Assembly: GCA_029057985.1 (NCBI GenBank)
Contig: JAIDYR010000056.1
Location: 1-64,000, forward strand
Direction of reading: 5' to 3'
Length of the DNA: 64,000 nucleotides
Source: Muribaculaceae bacterium
Lineage (GTDB): Bacteria > Bacteroidota > Bacteroidia > Bacteroidales > Muribaculaceae
Positions 39,485-49,335 of this stretch are shown here, piece by piece. The notes beneath the pieces are model-generated. The model did not search any database. It worked only from the letters and a program-made list of their open reading frames with translations, and had not been told where the DNA came from. The position numbers and the translations under genes are program-made. The stretch's first letter is position 1, and every line of letters begins with the position of its first letter.

Positions 39485-40069
39485 CTATCCGAAATTGTAA
39501 TCGACAGGAGCCTCATCATAATGAAGCATTCCGGCTCCAACTTCGCGAGCCTTGGCATCGCCAAGAGTCTGGCGCACGATCTCGAGCGCCCAGATGAGGG
39601 AATTAGCCGGTCCGTTGCCCGTCACGAATTTACCATCTGTCACTACCGGGGCAGCAATGGCCTCCGCACCCTTCATCTTCTCCTCAAATCCCGGATAACA
39701 TGTAGCCTTATGCCCTTGAAGCACTCCTAATTGGCCGAGTAATACTGCCGGAGAAGCGCAAATAGCTGCAATTTTGCCATGGTCGGAACGTAGCTGATTG
39801 TCTATGACTCCATGCAGAGGAGCGAAATCATAAAGATTATCTGCTCCCGGCAGACCGCCCGGGAAAATGATCCACTCAGGATGATCAAATAGAGTATTAT
39901 CAAACAGCACATCTGCCTTGACCGTTATTCCGTGAGCTCCGGTCACCTGCAAAGATTCCGTTATCGACACAGTCTTTACCGGGATACCCGCACGCCGCAG
40001 AACGTCGATCGGAGTCAAGGCCTCTATTTCCTCGAAACCGGCTGCCAAAAATAAGTAAGATGTCTTCAT
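39485..40069 (-). CDS. DJ-1/PfpI family protein (DJ-1/ThiJ subfamily)
   Basis: YLFLAAGFEEIEALTPIDVLRRAGI, FPGGLPGADNL, nucleophile elbow IAAICASPAVL. Confidence 0.93.
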   Translation of the reverse strand: MKTSYLFLAAGFEEIEALTPIDVLRRAGIPVKTVSITESLQVTGAHGITVKADVLFDNTLFDHPEWIIFPGGLPGADNLYDFAPLHGVIDNQLRSDHGKIAAICASPAVLLGQLGVLQGHKATCYPGFEEKMKGAEAIAAPVVTDGKFVTGNGPANSLIWALEIVRQTLGDAKAREVGAGMLHYDEAPVDYNFG

Positions 40070-40113
40070 AACTAAATCGTTTTATTATCGGTTGATTTTT
40101 GTTTTCTTATTTG

Positions 40114-40121
40114 CAAATATA
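40114..40121 (-). promoter_or_regulatory. Candidate -7 element TATATTTG for the DJ-1 gene
   Basis: TAnnTTTG match on minus strand 45 nt upstream of the start. Confidence 0.5.
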
Positions 40122-40142
40122 ACATTTATAATTGAATTTTAC

Positions 40143-40150
40143 TAATTTTG
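40143..40150 (+). promoter_or_regulatory. Candidate -7 element TAATTTTG for rmuC
   Basis: TAnnTTTG match overlapping the TTG start in the ORF track. Confidence 0.55.
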
Positions 40151-40177
40151 CAGTCGATTTTCTTTATGTTTTTAACT

Positions 40178-41464
40178 ATGTCCTCAATTTTACTTGTCAT
40201 TTTTGGCATTTCTCTATTGATAGGTATAGCCATCATTCTTTACCTTTTGATGACCTCCCTCAATAATTCTAAAAAACAAGGTGATTTAGAACTCCAAATC
40301 AGGCAGGCTCTTGAATCGCAACAGAAACTTTTTGAAACTCAACGCATTCGTTATGAAGAGTCTTCCCGACGCTTGCTTGATATCACTCGGAATCAATATG
40401 AGCAACAGATTACTCGACTCGAAGATCGACTGGAGAAGCAACGTATTGAGCTTCAACGCACCTCAGCTCTTGAATTTGAAAATCTCGCCAATCTTGCTCT
40501 TGAGCGCCAGGCCGAGAAATTATCTGAGGAGAATCGCGATGAACTCTCAGCTATCCTTTCGCCTCTGCGGCAGAATTTAGGTGAATTTCGCCGCGCGGTC
40601 GATGATTCTTATATTAAAGAAAATTCAGGGCGTGAAGCACTGAGCCGGCAGATAGACGCTCTGATTAAAGCCAATTCTGAAATAGGCTCCGAGGCCCGGC
40701 GTCTTTCTGATGCACTTCGCGGCAACACTCGTCTTCAGGGTCAATGGGGTGAGACTGTGTTGGAGCGACTGCTTGATGCGGCGGGTTTTGAAAAGGGTAT
40801 TCATTATGTCCTCCAGGCAACTTCGATCGACGGCGCTACTCTAAAGGATGACGACGGCACTCTCCTTCGCCCTGACCTGGTCTTCTTTCTGCCCGGAGAA
40901 GTGAGAGTTGTCATAGATGCGAAGACTTCGATGACAGCCTATTTGAATTACTGTGAAGCCTCATCGGAAAAAGAAATAGAGTCAGCGCTTAAGGCTCATC
41001 TTGAGTCGGTAAAAAATCATATCGATAAGTTAGGGCGTTCGAAATATCATAAATCTATTAAAGGTGCTGTTGAGCATACCCTGATGTTCATGCCCAACGA
41101 CGGAGCATTTCTCGCAGCCCTACGTGCCGATTCTACACTGCCGGAATATGCTATGAAGCACAGAGTAGTGATGGTCTCGCCGGCCCATCTCCTTTCGGTT
41201 TTGAATCTGATCGCTCAACTTATAAGAATAGATAAACAGAATCGCAACGCAGAAGAGATAGCGCGTCTCGGAGGATTGATACACGACAGAATAGCGGCTC
41301 TCCTTGTCGACTTCGATCAGATCAATAACCGCCTTGAAAGCGCCCGCAATGCAGTAGCCAAATGTCGGCAGACGATGACAGAAGGTCCGACCTCCATATC
41401 GGCCCGCGCCCAAAAATTAAAAGATCTGGGAGCAAAGTCGAATCGCTCGCTCCCGGATCTTTAG
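40178..41464 (+). CDS. rmuC: DNA recombination protein RmuC
   Basis: N-terminal TM, coiled coil, GNTRLQGQWGETVLERLLDAAGFEKGIHY, RPDLVFFLPGEVRVVIDAKTSMTAYLNY. Start placed at MSSILLVIF (MFLTMSS at 40166 is possible). Confidence 0.92.
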   Translation: MSSILLVIFGISLLIGIAIILYLLMTSLNNSKKQGDLELQIRQALESQQKLFETQRIRYEESSRRLLDITRNQYEQQITRLEDRLEKQRIELQRTSALEFENLANLALERQAEKLSEENRDELSAILSPLRQNLGEFRRAVDDSYIKENSGREALSRQIDALIKANSEIGSEARRLSDALRGNTRLQGQWGETVLERLLDAAGFEKGIHYVLQATSIDGATLKDDDGTLLRPDLVFFLPGEVRVVIDAKTSMTAYLNYCEASSEKEIESALKAHLESVKNHIDKLGRSKYHKSIKGAVEHTLMFMPNDGAFLAALRADSTLPEYAMKHRVVMVSPAHLLSVLNLIAQLIRIDKQNRNAEEIARLGGLIHDRIAALLVDFDQINNRLESARNAVAKCRQTMTEGPTSISARAQKLKDLGAKSNRSLPDL

Positions 41465-41567
41465 TCATTAATTCAGATCTTAATAAAATTGGTTGCCCCT
41501 ACTGCGCTTTAGGCGGGATATCTATCCTATATCGCAATTATCAAAGGTCATAAATCTTAAGTCACCT

Positions 41568-44042
41568 TTACCTCACGAGTTTAGGCGCAAGCACAAAGAA
41601 TCCGAACGTCACGCCAAAATTCCAGTTTGCACCCGGAGAACTGAGATAATTACCATAGACAGAAAGCGAAGCAAACGGGAAGTTATAGACGGCCGCAATC
41701 TCTCCGATAAATTCCGGCTTATTGGCCCAGCCTACATGCTTACCTTTGCCGGTCGCCTGATCGATGCCGATATTGCGCAGAGGCAGGAAACCATAGAAAT
41801 CACCTCGGATCTGAAATTTATCGGCCGGATTCCATACAGGCATCATGCCGACTGCCACATAATTGTCGGCCTTGAATGCCGGATTGAAATAATTGGATGT
41901 CGAAGGAGTCGGAGCGAAAGAGGGAGCCATGACCAAGGCCGCGGTATAGTCTCCGACAAGCGGTCCGCCGGTCAGAAGGGCCTCTCCGAATCCTCCGATT
42001 TTGAAATGCTTGTGGACATTCCAGAATTCTCTCCATTTTGCTTCCAGCGATGGACGATACTGCCGATGATATCTGACCGCCCGGGAGGCATCTCCCTCCG
42101 GCCGGAATTGCGGCAACCGCCATTCTCCTGCTATTTCAAAACGCAGTTCGCGTCCCGACATAGGATAAAGCTGATTGCTCAACGTATTATATTCCCAACC
42201 GAGCTTCAGCACAACGTGGCGGCTCGACATCTCATCGCGTTGGCGCTGACTATAGTCGATATCCGCATCAGGATAATATTTATCGCTCCTCCATCCGTAA
42301 CCGAGAGAAGCCTTGGCAATTGACTTGCGTCCCGTTGCAAGACAATAGACAGCATTGATAAAGCGTCGATCCTCAGCCACGAATGTCGGCGTATTCATTT
42401 GATAGAATTTAAGTTGAGAGGCATAGAATTTTTGCCTGCTCATAACTCCTTCGATCTTCATATAGGCCGGGAGCCGACTATGAATCGTGAATTTGCCGCT
42501 AAGCATTCCGGCATAATAGCTCTGCCCTATCCATCCGCTGAGATCGACGTCAAGAGAGTTATAACTGAGAGTGTGATAGCCGAAGTCAAGATAGAGCATC
42601 GATTGAGTATCGGTAGTAATCCATCCCCCGACTCCTACATTCCAGGGATTCTTTATCTGGGGCTGGAGCTCAAGAATGTTATTGCTGCGGATTTTGGAAG
42701 AATCATTCTGCACAACCCCGAGTTTAGGGACGAGCATCAGATTCGACAATTTACCCCCGCTGACGGCACGGTAATAGGCATCCTGGGTCTGCTCCATTCC
42801 GAATGGAACTCCGGGGAATCCGCGGTTGAAGAGAAATTTCAGAAATCGCTTCTGCGATGGAGTGCCGGAAGAGACCTCCACGTCATTAAACTCAATCTCC
42901 GGAGTAGCGGCGGCAAACGCCGCGCGCCGGGCAGTTACCTCCTCAGGACTGCGCCGGGCCGGAGTCCGACTTTTGATTGAGTCGACCATTGACAGACCTG
43001 TCTTATAGCCTATTTCATAGATGACATCTGCCTGATCGAAATCAAGAACTCCGAAATTAAGTACCGGGCATTGAATCTTTATGCCGTTCTTTGCCGGAAC
43101 TGAATAATCGTTATTCTGAATAATCATATCCTCAAGTTGCGACATGATATTACCCCTCTCGGGCTTTCCGTCAGGTCCGGATACCGATACTCCTATTATA
43201 AAATCCGGATTGAAATCCTCCTGCATGACATCTACCGGGAAATTATCATAGATGCCACCGTCATAAACCAATACGCCATCGATTTCAATCGGTCGGAATA
43301 CCAGGGGAAAACTCATCGAAGCCCGGACGGCACGACCGAGAAGTCCGTCGCGTAGCACTATCTTATGCTTATGATAGACGTCGCTTGTCACGCATCGGAA
43401 AGGCACCATCAACTTATCGAAGTCCATCCGGCACTGCGAAGAATATTTCGTAAAGAGTTTAAGAAACTCCATATTCATCGGAATAGGATTAATCAACGAT
43501 GATGGAATAATCTGACTTGCGATATCATTGTTGACGCTATCCCTAAAGCTGAGATTGATCGAAGCCCATGACGGCGAGGGTTCTTTACGCGAGAAGTAGT
43601 AAGTCAGACTCGGATCGATTGTGCCCGTAGCGCAGTTCTGGAAAATCGGTGATTTTATGAGCTCCATCATCTCTTCCGGAGAATAACCGCATACATAGAG
43701 ACTTCCGACCACTGCTCCCATCGACGTTCCTGCGAGGCAGTCGATAGCGATATCATTCTCCTCCAGAGCCTTTATAACTCCGATATGAGCGATGCCCTTT
43801 GCGCCTCCGCCGCTCAATACAAGTCCGACCTTATAACTGCCCGGATTGTCTTTAAGTGCGACATCGGGCACTTTCATCAGGGAGTCCCTGACAGTATCCT
43901 CATTCTCTATTCTTTCGAGACTATGGAAAATATTATTTGCGGGAGTGCCTGAAGCCGGCGCCGCAAGAACTGAAACGTTAAAGACCGGCAGGCACGCTAT
44001 TGCGATGCCCGCCAGTCTTTTAATCAATGTGCCATTAATCAT
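41568..44042 (-). CDS. Patatin-like phospholipase with C-terminal outer-membrane beta-barrel-like region
   Basis: VGLVLSGGGAKGIAHIGVIKALEENDI, GTSMGAVVGSLY, DGGIYDNFPVDVM; long C-terminal beta-rich region ending in an aromatic/basic tail. Confidence 0.9.
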   Translation of the reverse strand: MINGTLIKRLAGIAIACLPVFNVSVLAAPASGTPANNIFHSLERIENEDTVRDSLMKVPDVALKDNPGSYKVGLVLSGGGAKGIAHIGVIKALEENDIAIDCLAGTSMGAVVGSLYVCGYSPEEMMELIKSPIFQNCATGTIDPSLTYYFSRKEPSPSWASINLSFRDSVNNDIASQIIPSSLINPIPMNMEFLKLFTKYSSQCRMDFDKLMVPFRCVTSDVYHKHKIVLRDGLLGRAVRASMSFPLVFRPIEIDGVLVYDGGIYDNFPVDVMQEDFNPDFIIGVSVSGPDGKPERGNIMSQLEDMIIQNNDYSVPAKNGIKIQCPVLNFGVLDFDQADVIYEIGYKTGLSMVDSIKSRTPARRSPEEVTARRAAFAAATPEIEFNDVEVSSGTPSQKRFLKFLFNRGFPGVPFGMEQTQDAYYRAVSGGKLSNLMLVPKLGVVQNDSSKIRSNNILELQPQIKNPWNVGVGGWITTDTQSMLYLDFGYHTLSYNSLDVDLSGWIGQSYYAGMLSGKFTIHSRLPAYMKIEGVMSRQKFYASQLKFYQMNTPTFVAEDRRFINAVYCLATGRKSIAKASLGYGWRSDKYYPDADIDYSQRQRDEMSSRHVVLKLGWEYNTLSNQLYPMSGRELRFEIAGEWRLPQFRPEGDASRAVRYHRQYRPSLEAKWREFWNVHKHFKIGGFGEALLTGGPLVGDYTAALVMAPSFAPTPSTSNYFNPAFKADNYVAVGMMPVWNPADKFQIRGDFYGFLPLRNIGIDQATGKGKHVGWANKPEFIGEIAAVYNFPFASLSVYGNYLSSPGANWNFGVTFGFFVLAPKLVR

Positions 44043-44065
44043 AAGTTGACGGCGTTAGAATCTGA

Positions 44066-45817
44066 TTATTTTTCTTCAGCTGCAATCAGAGCGATCTTTG
44101 CACGCAGATCTTTGATATCAGCCTCGATGCGGCTCATTTTGCGCTCCATCTCTTTTACCATGGAGTTGCCCTGAGCCGACTTGATGTTAAAGAAACCGAG
44201 ATTATTGTTATATGTCTTGAGTTCCTGCTGCTTGGCTTCGAGCACCCGCATGAGCCTGTCGCGTTCAGAACGGAGCTTACGGTTGTCGCCCTTCATATTA
44301 TCAAGTTGAGCGTCAAAGTTCTTTCGGCGTTCCTGCTCTCTGCCGGCATTGAAGGCTCCGTAGAGGCGGTCGCAGACCTCGCGATAGTCGGCATAGACTT
44401 TATCCTTTGATTTGAACGGGACGTGGCCTATCTCCGCCCATTTATTCTGAAGTTCTTTCACCTGACGCAGACCATCGCGACGATCAATATCGGTCGGGAT
44501 CTCCTTGAGAGCGGCGATGACGTCACGTTTAGCCTGAAGGTTCGCATTCTCTTCGTTATGGCGGGCGTTCGATTCCTTGCGTCTGCGGTCGAAAACTTCT
44601 CTGCAAGCCTTGGAGAAGCGCTCCCAGATTTCATCGCTTACCTTGCGGGGGACTGTGCCGATTGATTTCCATTCAGCCTGAAGTCGCAATGCCTCGTTGA
44701 CAGCTTCGCGCGAATCCTCTGTTGATGCAAGCGCCTCGGCTTTTTCGCAAAGGACGAGCTTCTTTTCGTAGTTGCCCTGCAGACTCGATTTAACTTCATT
44801 GATAAAGGCCGCCTTCGCGTCAAAGAATTCATCGCAGGCTTTACGGAATCTCGCAAAAATCTCGTTATTGACTTTTCTCGAAGCGAAGCCGATTGTACGC
44901 CATTTCGCCTGGATTTCCTTGATTTTAGAGGTAGCTTCTTCCCAAGACGAGAAAGAGGTCAGAGCAGAGCGGTCGATATTTTCCACTTCTTCGCAAAGCG
45001 CGGCCTTTGCTTCTTCATTTTTCTTCTCTTCTTCCTTACGGCGATCGAAGAATTCCTGATGCTTGCGATGAATCACGGAAGATGCTTCTTTAAATTCTTC
45101 CCAGATTGAGTCGCGGAGTTCCTTGACGACAGGTCCGATCTCCCGCCATTCTGCGTGGAGTTGCTGGAGCTTGCGGGAAGCCTCCGTAACGGTCTCTTCC
45201 GCCTGGAGAGCAATAGCTTCGGATATCAGACGCTTCTTTGCCTCGAGATTTTTCTTAAAATCAAGATCACGAAGTTCCTTATTTATCTTGAGAGTGTCAT
45301 AGAATTGCTCGCTGACCTGCTGGAATTCCTTCCAGATATCAGCCTCTGCCGACGGAGTGACACCCTTAATTTCGCGGAATTCTTTCTGAAGTTCCTGAAA
45401 GCGTGTGAAGTGCTGGTTGACATTATCCGCATCTTCTACGATTTGCTTCATTTCGCCTACGATTACCTGCTTCTTGGCAAGATTCTCTTTCAGGCGAGCC
45501 TCTTCAGCTTCAAGGAATTCAGTGCGCAATGCGCGGAAAGCGGCAATGAGTTCTTTCCCTTCGTTTTCGACTTCATCCGGAGTGGCGGAAAAATCAGCAG
45601 GATTATTGCCGGCATCTACGAATGCATTCATCTCTTCGTTGATCTCACGCTGGCGAAGGGCGAAGAGTGCCTGCTTGAGGGCAGTCACTTCTTTATGGGC
45701 ATTGACATCCTTTTCTTCAACAATGCTACGCAACCGGGCGATAATCTCTTCTTTAGTGAGGGAATGTACATTGACGGGAGTCTCCTCAGCAGGGAGGATC
45801 TTTTCAGAGTCAGTCAT
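44066..45817 (-). CDS. DUF349 domain-containing protein
   Basis: Repeated coiled-coil units with LQAEWKSIGTVPRKVSDEIWERFSKACREVFDRRR. Confidence 0.9.
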   Translation of the reverse strand: MTDSEKILPAEETPVNVHSLTKEEIIARLRSIVEEKDVNAHKEVTALKQALFALRQREINEEMNAFVDAGNNPADFSATPDEVENEGKELIAAFRALRTEFLEAEEARLKENLAKKQVIVGEMKQIVEDADNVNQHFTRFQELQKEFREIKGVTPSAEADIWKEFQQVSEQFYDTLKINKELRDLDFKKNLEAKKRLISEAIALQAEETVTEASRKLQQLHAEWREIGPVVKELRDSIWEEFKEASSVIHRKHQEFFDRRKEEEKKNEEAKAALCEEVENIDRSALTSFSSWEEATSKIKEIQAKWRTIGFASRKVNNEIFARFRKACDEFFDAKAAFINEVKSSLQGNYEKKLVLCEKAEALASTEDSREAVNEALRLQAEWKSIGTVPRKVSDEIWERFSKACREVFDRRRKESNARHNEENANLQAKRDVIAALKEIPTDIDRRDGLRQVKELQNKWAEIGHVPFKSKDKVYADYREVCDRLYGAFNAGREQERRKNFDAQLDNMKGDNRKLRSERDRLMRVLEAKQQELKTYNNNLGFFNIKSAQGNSMVKEMERKMSRIEADIKDLRAKIALIAAEEK

Positions 45818-45911
45818 AATATGACGTTTTGGTTCATTATGGTGGTTAGTTCGTTTTTATCTCAGTATATGTCATGTTTTTTTATCGAGTTTTCAGAGCG
45901 GTTTCATCCGT

Positions 45912-46823
45912 CTATTTTTCGATAACCTTGACATCGAGGACTTTGATATCCTCTACAGGACGATCGGAGGAGTCAGTCGGAGCGTTCTGGATTTTCTCTA
46001 TGACATCCATCCCTTCGAGGACTTCCCCGAAGACTGTGTATTGCCCGTCGAGATGGGGGGTGCCTCCGAGATTGATATAATCTTCTTTCATCTGAGCGGG
46101 CATCTCGGGCACTACTGTTTCCTTCTCCAACTTATCTATGAGTTTGAGGCGTAAAGCTTCAAGCGCTTCCTTATCTCCGGCAGCCTGCAGACGTTTTATT
46201 TCATCGATATTCTCCTTCTGCAGTTTCATCCATGCTTGCTGCTTGGCATCCTGAGCAAGACGCTGCTCCATCATTTCAAGGTTACGGGCGGATTGCTTTT
46301 GTCCGGTGACAATATAGAACTGACTTCCAGAAGAACGACGCTCGGGATTTACCTGATCGCCTGTGCGTGCGGCTGCAAGAGCGCCGTATTTATGATAGTG
46401 CCTGGGATAGAGGATCTCTGCCTCAAGCGTATATCCGGGATCGCCTGAGCCGAGTTGTGCGCCTTTTACAGCCCCTTTTGAATTGGGATCCCCCGTCTGC
46501 ACCATGAAGTCCTTAATGACGCGGTGAAAAAGCACTCCGTCGTAATATCCTTCTTCTGCGAGTTTGAGGAAGTTGTCGCGATGGCGAGGGGTATCGCCGT
46601 AAAGCTTGAGTTTGACGGGCCCTTCTGAAGTAGAGAGCAATACGATTGCATCCTTATCGGAGACGGGAGTCTCCCGGTCGGATGCCTGAGCGGTAGATTT
46701 TGTAGTCATTGTTTTCTTAGCAGGCGCACGCTTCTTACTTTTTGATTTTGCCGGGGTAGCGGCGTAACTTCCGGCTACCCCTAAAGCAAGCGCCATGCAA
46801 ATGAGAATTAATACTTTTTTCAT
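45912..46823 (-). CDS. Cyclophilin-type peptidylprolyl isomerase with signal peptide
   Basis: GVLFHRVIKDFMVQTGDP, SGSQFYIVTGQ, YTVFGEVLEGMDVIEKI; secretion signal begins at MKKVLILICMALALG. Confidence 0.93.
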   Translation of the reverse strand: MKKVLILICMALALGVAGSYAATPAKSKSKKRAPAKKTMTTKSTAQASDRETPVSDKDAIVLLSTSEGPVKLKLYGDTPRHRDNFLKLAEEGYYDGVLFHRVIKDFMVQTGDPNSKGAVKGAQLGSGDPGYTLEAEILYPRHYHKYGALAAARTGDQVNPERRSSGSQFYIVTGQKQSARNLEMMEQRLAQDAKQQAWMKLQKENIDEIKRLQAAGDKEALEALRLKLIDKLEKETVVPEMPAQMKEDYINLGGTPHLDGQYTVFGEVLEGMDVIEKIQNAPTDSSDRPVEDIKVLDVKVIEK

Positions 46824-46849
46824 TCTTGAATCTTTCTGGGAAGTTTGGT

Positions 46850-47239
46850 TCAATCAAAAGTCCCGGTTGCAAAAGCTCTCTTATGAAGACGACGGAAAAG
46901 ATCGTCGGAAGCGCAGAGTTCTTCGACTCTCTGAGCATAATCATCTCCCCATATTGCTTTGAGAAGTTGCCCCAGATATCGACGCTCGCGGTCTTTCTCT
47001 ATCGCTCCTTCAATGAGAGTTGGCAGATACTCGGCATATCTTTCGCGATCAACTGCAGAAAGGAACCGCGCTGTGCTGCAGAGGAATTGACCATTTGGAT
47101 CAGCATGCTTTAGATCGCATATCAGCTGGTCAAGACTTCCGCTTCCGGAATCTATGCTGTTGACTATTTCTTCATAGATCGCCATGCCGGCATCTGCCGG
47201 AACGTTCTTGTTTGAATTTTCACTCATAATCAATTTCAA
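46850..47239 (-). CDS. Conserved hypothetical protein (alpha-helical, about 125 aa)
   Basis: Clean ORF upstream of and near-adjacent to the PPIase gene; no family recognised from sequence. Confidence 0.6.
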   Translation of the reverse strand: MKLIMSENSNKNVPADAGMAIYEEIVNSIDSGSGSLDQLICDLKHADPNGQFLCSTARFLSAVDRERYAEYLPTLIEGAIEKDRERRYLGQLLKAIWGDDYAQRVEELCASDDLFRRLHKRAFATGTFD

Positions 47240-47357
47240 TTTCCGCCTTTCGCAGATTTATCCCCGAATACGGGAGAAGGAAGACTAAAGGCGACTTTAA
47301 ATGCCAAAAACAGTCAGGCGCAGTCATCCCCTTCATCTATTATGGGCGTAATTTGCG

Positions 47358-47405
47358 CAAAAATAGTAAAAAATTTTATCTTATCAGTGATTTTGACTAA
47401 ATTTG
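47358..47405. promoter_or_regulatory. Candidate divergent -7 elements: TATTTTTG (minus, 47358-47365) and TAAATTTG (plus, 47398-47405)
   Basis: TAnnTTTG matches on both strands between divergent genes. Confidence 0.5.
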
Positions 47406-47437
47406 TGGCGGAAAAGCTAAAAAATATAGCGGAATTT

Positions 47438-48070
47438 ATGTCTTCAAGTGATTTAATCATAGTAGTCGGGCGTCAATTCGGAAGCGGAGGACGCAAAATC
47501 GGCAAGCGGCTTGCCGAAGAATTCGGACTTAACTATTATGATAAGGAGGTGCTTTCAGAAGCGGCGCGCCGGTTTGGTTATACTCCCGATATCTTCGCCC
47601 GCTACGACGAGCGTCGCCCCTCTCCTCTGCGCTCATTCCTGAGCAATGCCTTCGGAGTAGCCGATTCCTTCGAATCCTCAATGAGCAGCGAAGGGATCTA
47701 TGAGCGCCAGAGCAGAGTAATTCGTCAGCTCGCTGAAGAAGGAGGATGCGTATTCGTAGGGCGCTCCGCCGATTATATCCTGCGCGAACATCCGGGTCTC
47801 GTCAGCGTATTTCTCCACTCTCCGATTGAGAAGCGCGCGGAGGCAATCGTAGGCCGCGGAGATGCTCCCACTCTTGAGAAGGGGATCGAGATAGCGAGGC
47901 GCCTTGATTCCGAACGCGAGAATTTCTACAATTATTTCGCAGGGAAAGGCTGGGGAAGGGCCGACAATTATCATCTTTCCCTTGATTCATCCCTATTGGG
48001 TGAAAAGGGCACTTTCGACGTCATCCGGACCTTCATACGCAATCGCTTTCCCAACTTTTCAGGTAGATGA
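47438..48070 (+). CDS. Cytidylate kinase-like family protein
   Basis: LIIVVGRQFGSGGRKIGKRLAEEFGLNYYDKEVLSEAARRFG, VFVGRSADYIL; TAAATTTG at 47398-47405 sits inside the longer ORF, supporting ATG 47438. Confidence 0.88.
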   Translation: MSSSDLIIVVGRQFGSGGRKIGKRLAEEFGLNYYDKEVLSEAARRFGYTPDIFARYDERRPSPLRSFLSNAFGVADSFESSMSSEGIYERQSRVIRQLAEEGGCVFVGRSADYILREHPGLVSVFLHSPIEKRAEAIVGRGDAPTLEKGIEIARRLDSERENFYNYFAGKGWGRADNYHLSLDSSLLGEKGTFDVIRTFIRNRFPNFSGR

Positions 48071-48123
48071 GTGTTAAAATAAGTAAAGAGATTTTAATCT
48101 TGGATTTTACTTATCTTAAACAC
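48071..48123 (+). promoter_or_regulatory. Long imperfect A/T-rich inverted repeat immediately upstream of the DUF308-like gene
   Basis: GTGTTAAAATAAGTAAA / TTTTACTTATCTTAAACAC arms with 17-nt loop containing AGATTTTAATCT. Confidence 0.6.
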
Positions 48124-48131
48124 ACATCGCT

Positions 48132-48767
48132 ATGAAAGGACGAAATTATGTGATAACGTATGTCTCGGCTTTGATAATCGGCATTCTGCTGCTGATATAT
48201 CATGACCGGGCGGAATTGTATAATACTGTTGTAATCGCCATTGGATTCCTGATTGCCGTGCCGAGTCTGGTCCTTGTATTGATGGAATTATTCCGCAACA
48301 AGTCGAAAATTGAATCGGCCGCCGACACAAGGATGATGAAGACTCAGAAGGTCGCTGCCAATTGGGCTACTGTCATCGCCGGCATCGCCGGACTTGCGCT
48401 CGGGATCTGGATGCTTTGCTCGCCGGGATTCTTCATCAAGGCGATCATATATACTTTAGGTGCTATCCTGGTACTCGTAGGAGTGGTCCAGATAGTTGCC
48501 ATCTATAGTGCTTCAAAGCCTCTTAAGCCGATAATGCTCTGGTTTATCATTCCGGTGCTGACCCTGATAGCCGGAGCAGTAGTGATTATCTTGGGGCCGG
48601 AGAAAGTCTCTGCTGCCGCCGGGCTTATTGCAGGCATCAGTCTTGTCGTCTACGCAGCTAATGGATTCGCATCCGCCGGCCGAGAAGCGCAGGAAGTTAA
48701 AGATTTCTCCAAGCCTGCAGAGAGGTCTTCCGAAAAATCATCGGAAACAAAAAGAATAGAACAATGA
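48132..48767 (+). CDS. Small multi-TM membrane protein (DUF308/HdeD-like)
   Basis: About six TM segments; GIWMLCSPGFFIKAIIYTLGAILVLVGVVQI pattern. Confidence 0.7.
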   Translation: MKGRNYVITYVSALIIGILLLIYHDRAELYNTVVIAIGFLIAVPSLVLVLMELFRNKSKIESAADTRMMKTQKVAANWATVIAGIAGLALGIWMLCSPGFFIKAIIYTLGAILVLVGVVQIVAIYSASKPLKPIMLWFIIPVLTLIAGAVVIILGPEKVSAAAGLIAGISLVVYAANGFASAGREAQEVKDFSKPAERSSEKSSETKRIEQ

Positions 48768-48773
48768 CATTTT

Positions 48774-49168
48774 GGGCAGAAGTGCGGATGGTCGCTTCAC
48801 GCCGGGAGCGTGAAGAGGAAAGTCCGGGCAACACAGAGCGACATATTTTCTAACGGAAAGCCGGAGGCGACTTCGGGGATTAATGTGACAGAAAACAACC
48901 GCCTCCCTTGCTTAGCGCCGATGAGGCGCAGGAGTATGGCAGGTAAGGGTGAAAAGGTGGAGTAAGAGCCCACCGGTCTTCATGGCGACATGAAGAGCCG
49001 CACATCCTATGCGTTGCAAGGCCAAGTATACCGGCGATTAAGGATTGCTCGTCCTTGCCGGAGGGTAGGCCGCTAAAGTAGGCGGGCAACCGTCGGACTC
49101 AGATAAATGACCATCGGCCGAGGATTAAATTCCACGGCTACATAACCCGGCTTATAACACTTCTGCCC
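48774..49168 (+). ncRNA. rnpB: RNase P RNA (class A)
   Basis: GGGCAGAAGTG 5' end pairs with CACTTCTGCCC 3' end; conserved GAGGAAAGTCCGGGC, GGTAAGGGTGAAAAGGTGGAGTAAGAGCCCACCG and ACCCGGCTTA. Confidence 0.95.
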
Positions 49169-49182
49169 TATCCCATTTTTGC

Positions 49183-49233
49183 CGGAGTATGGAGACGCCC
49201 GATTAATGGTTATCTCCATTCTCCGCTTTTCTT
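49183..49233 (+). terminator. Terminator downstream of rnpB
   Basis: CGGAGTATGGAGA ... TCTCCATTCTCCG (12/13 paired) followed by CTTTTCTTT. Confidence 0.75.
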
Positions 49234-49335
49234 TAGCATCTGAATGAATTGAAGATATAAATCCATCCCAACTATCCACTATAGGCATCCGGCTTATTGA
49301 CTATAAATTCCGGACCTGCCGAAATCTGACAGCAA

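Noticed and set aside
41493-42323. 276-aa plus-strand ORF antisense to the patatin gene
   Set aside because: Shadow ORF; no domain signal, while the opposite strand encodes a clear patatin family protein.
47342-47437. N-terminal extension of the cytidylate kinase-like ORF from 47342
   Set aside because: A TAAATTTG promoter-like element falls inside it and the kinase P-loop domain begins right after the Met at 47438.
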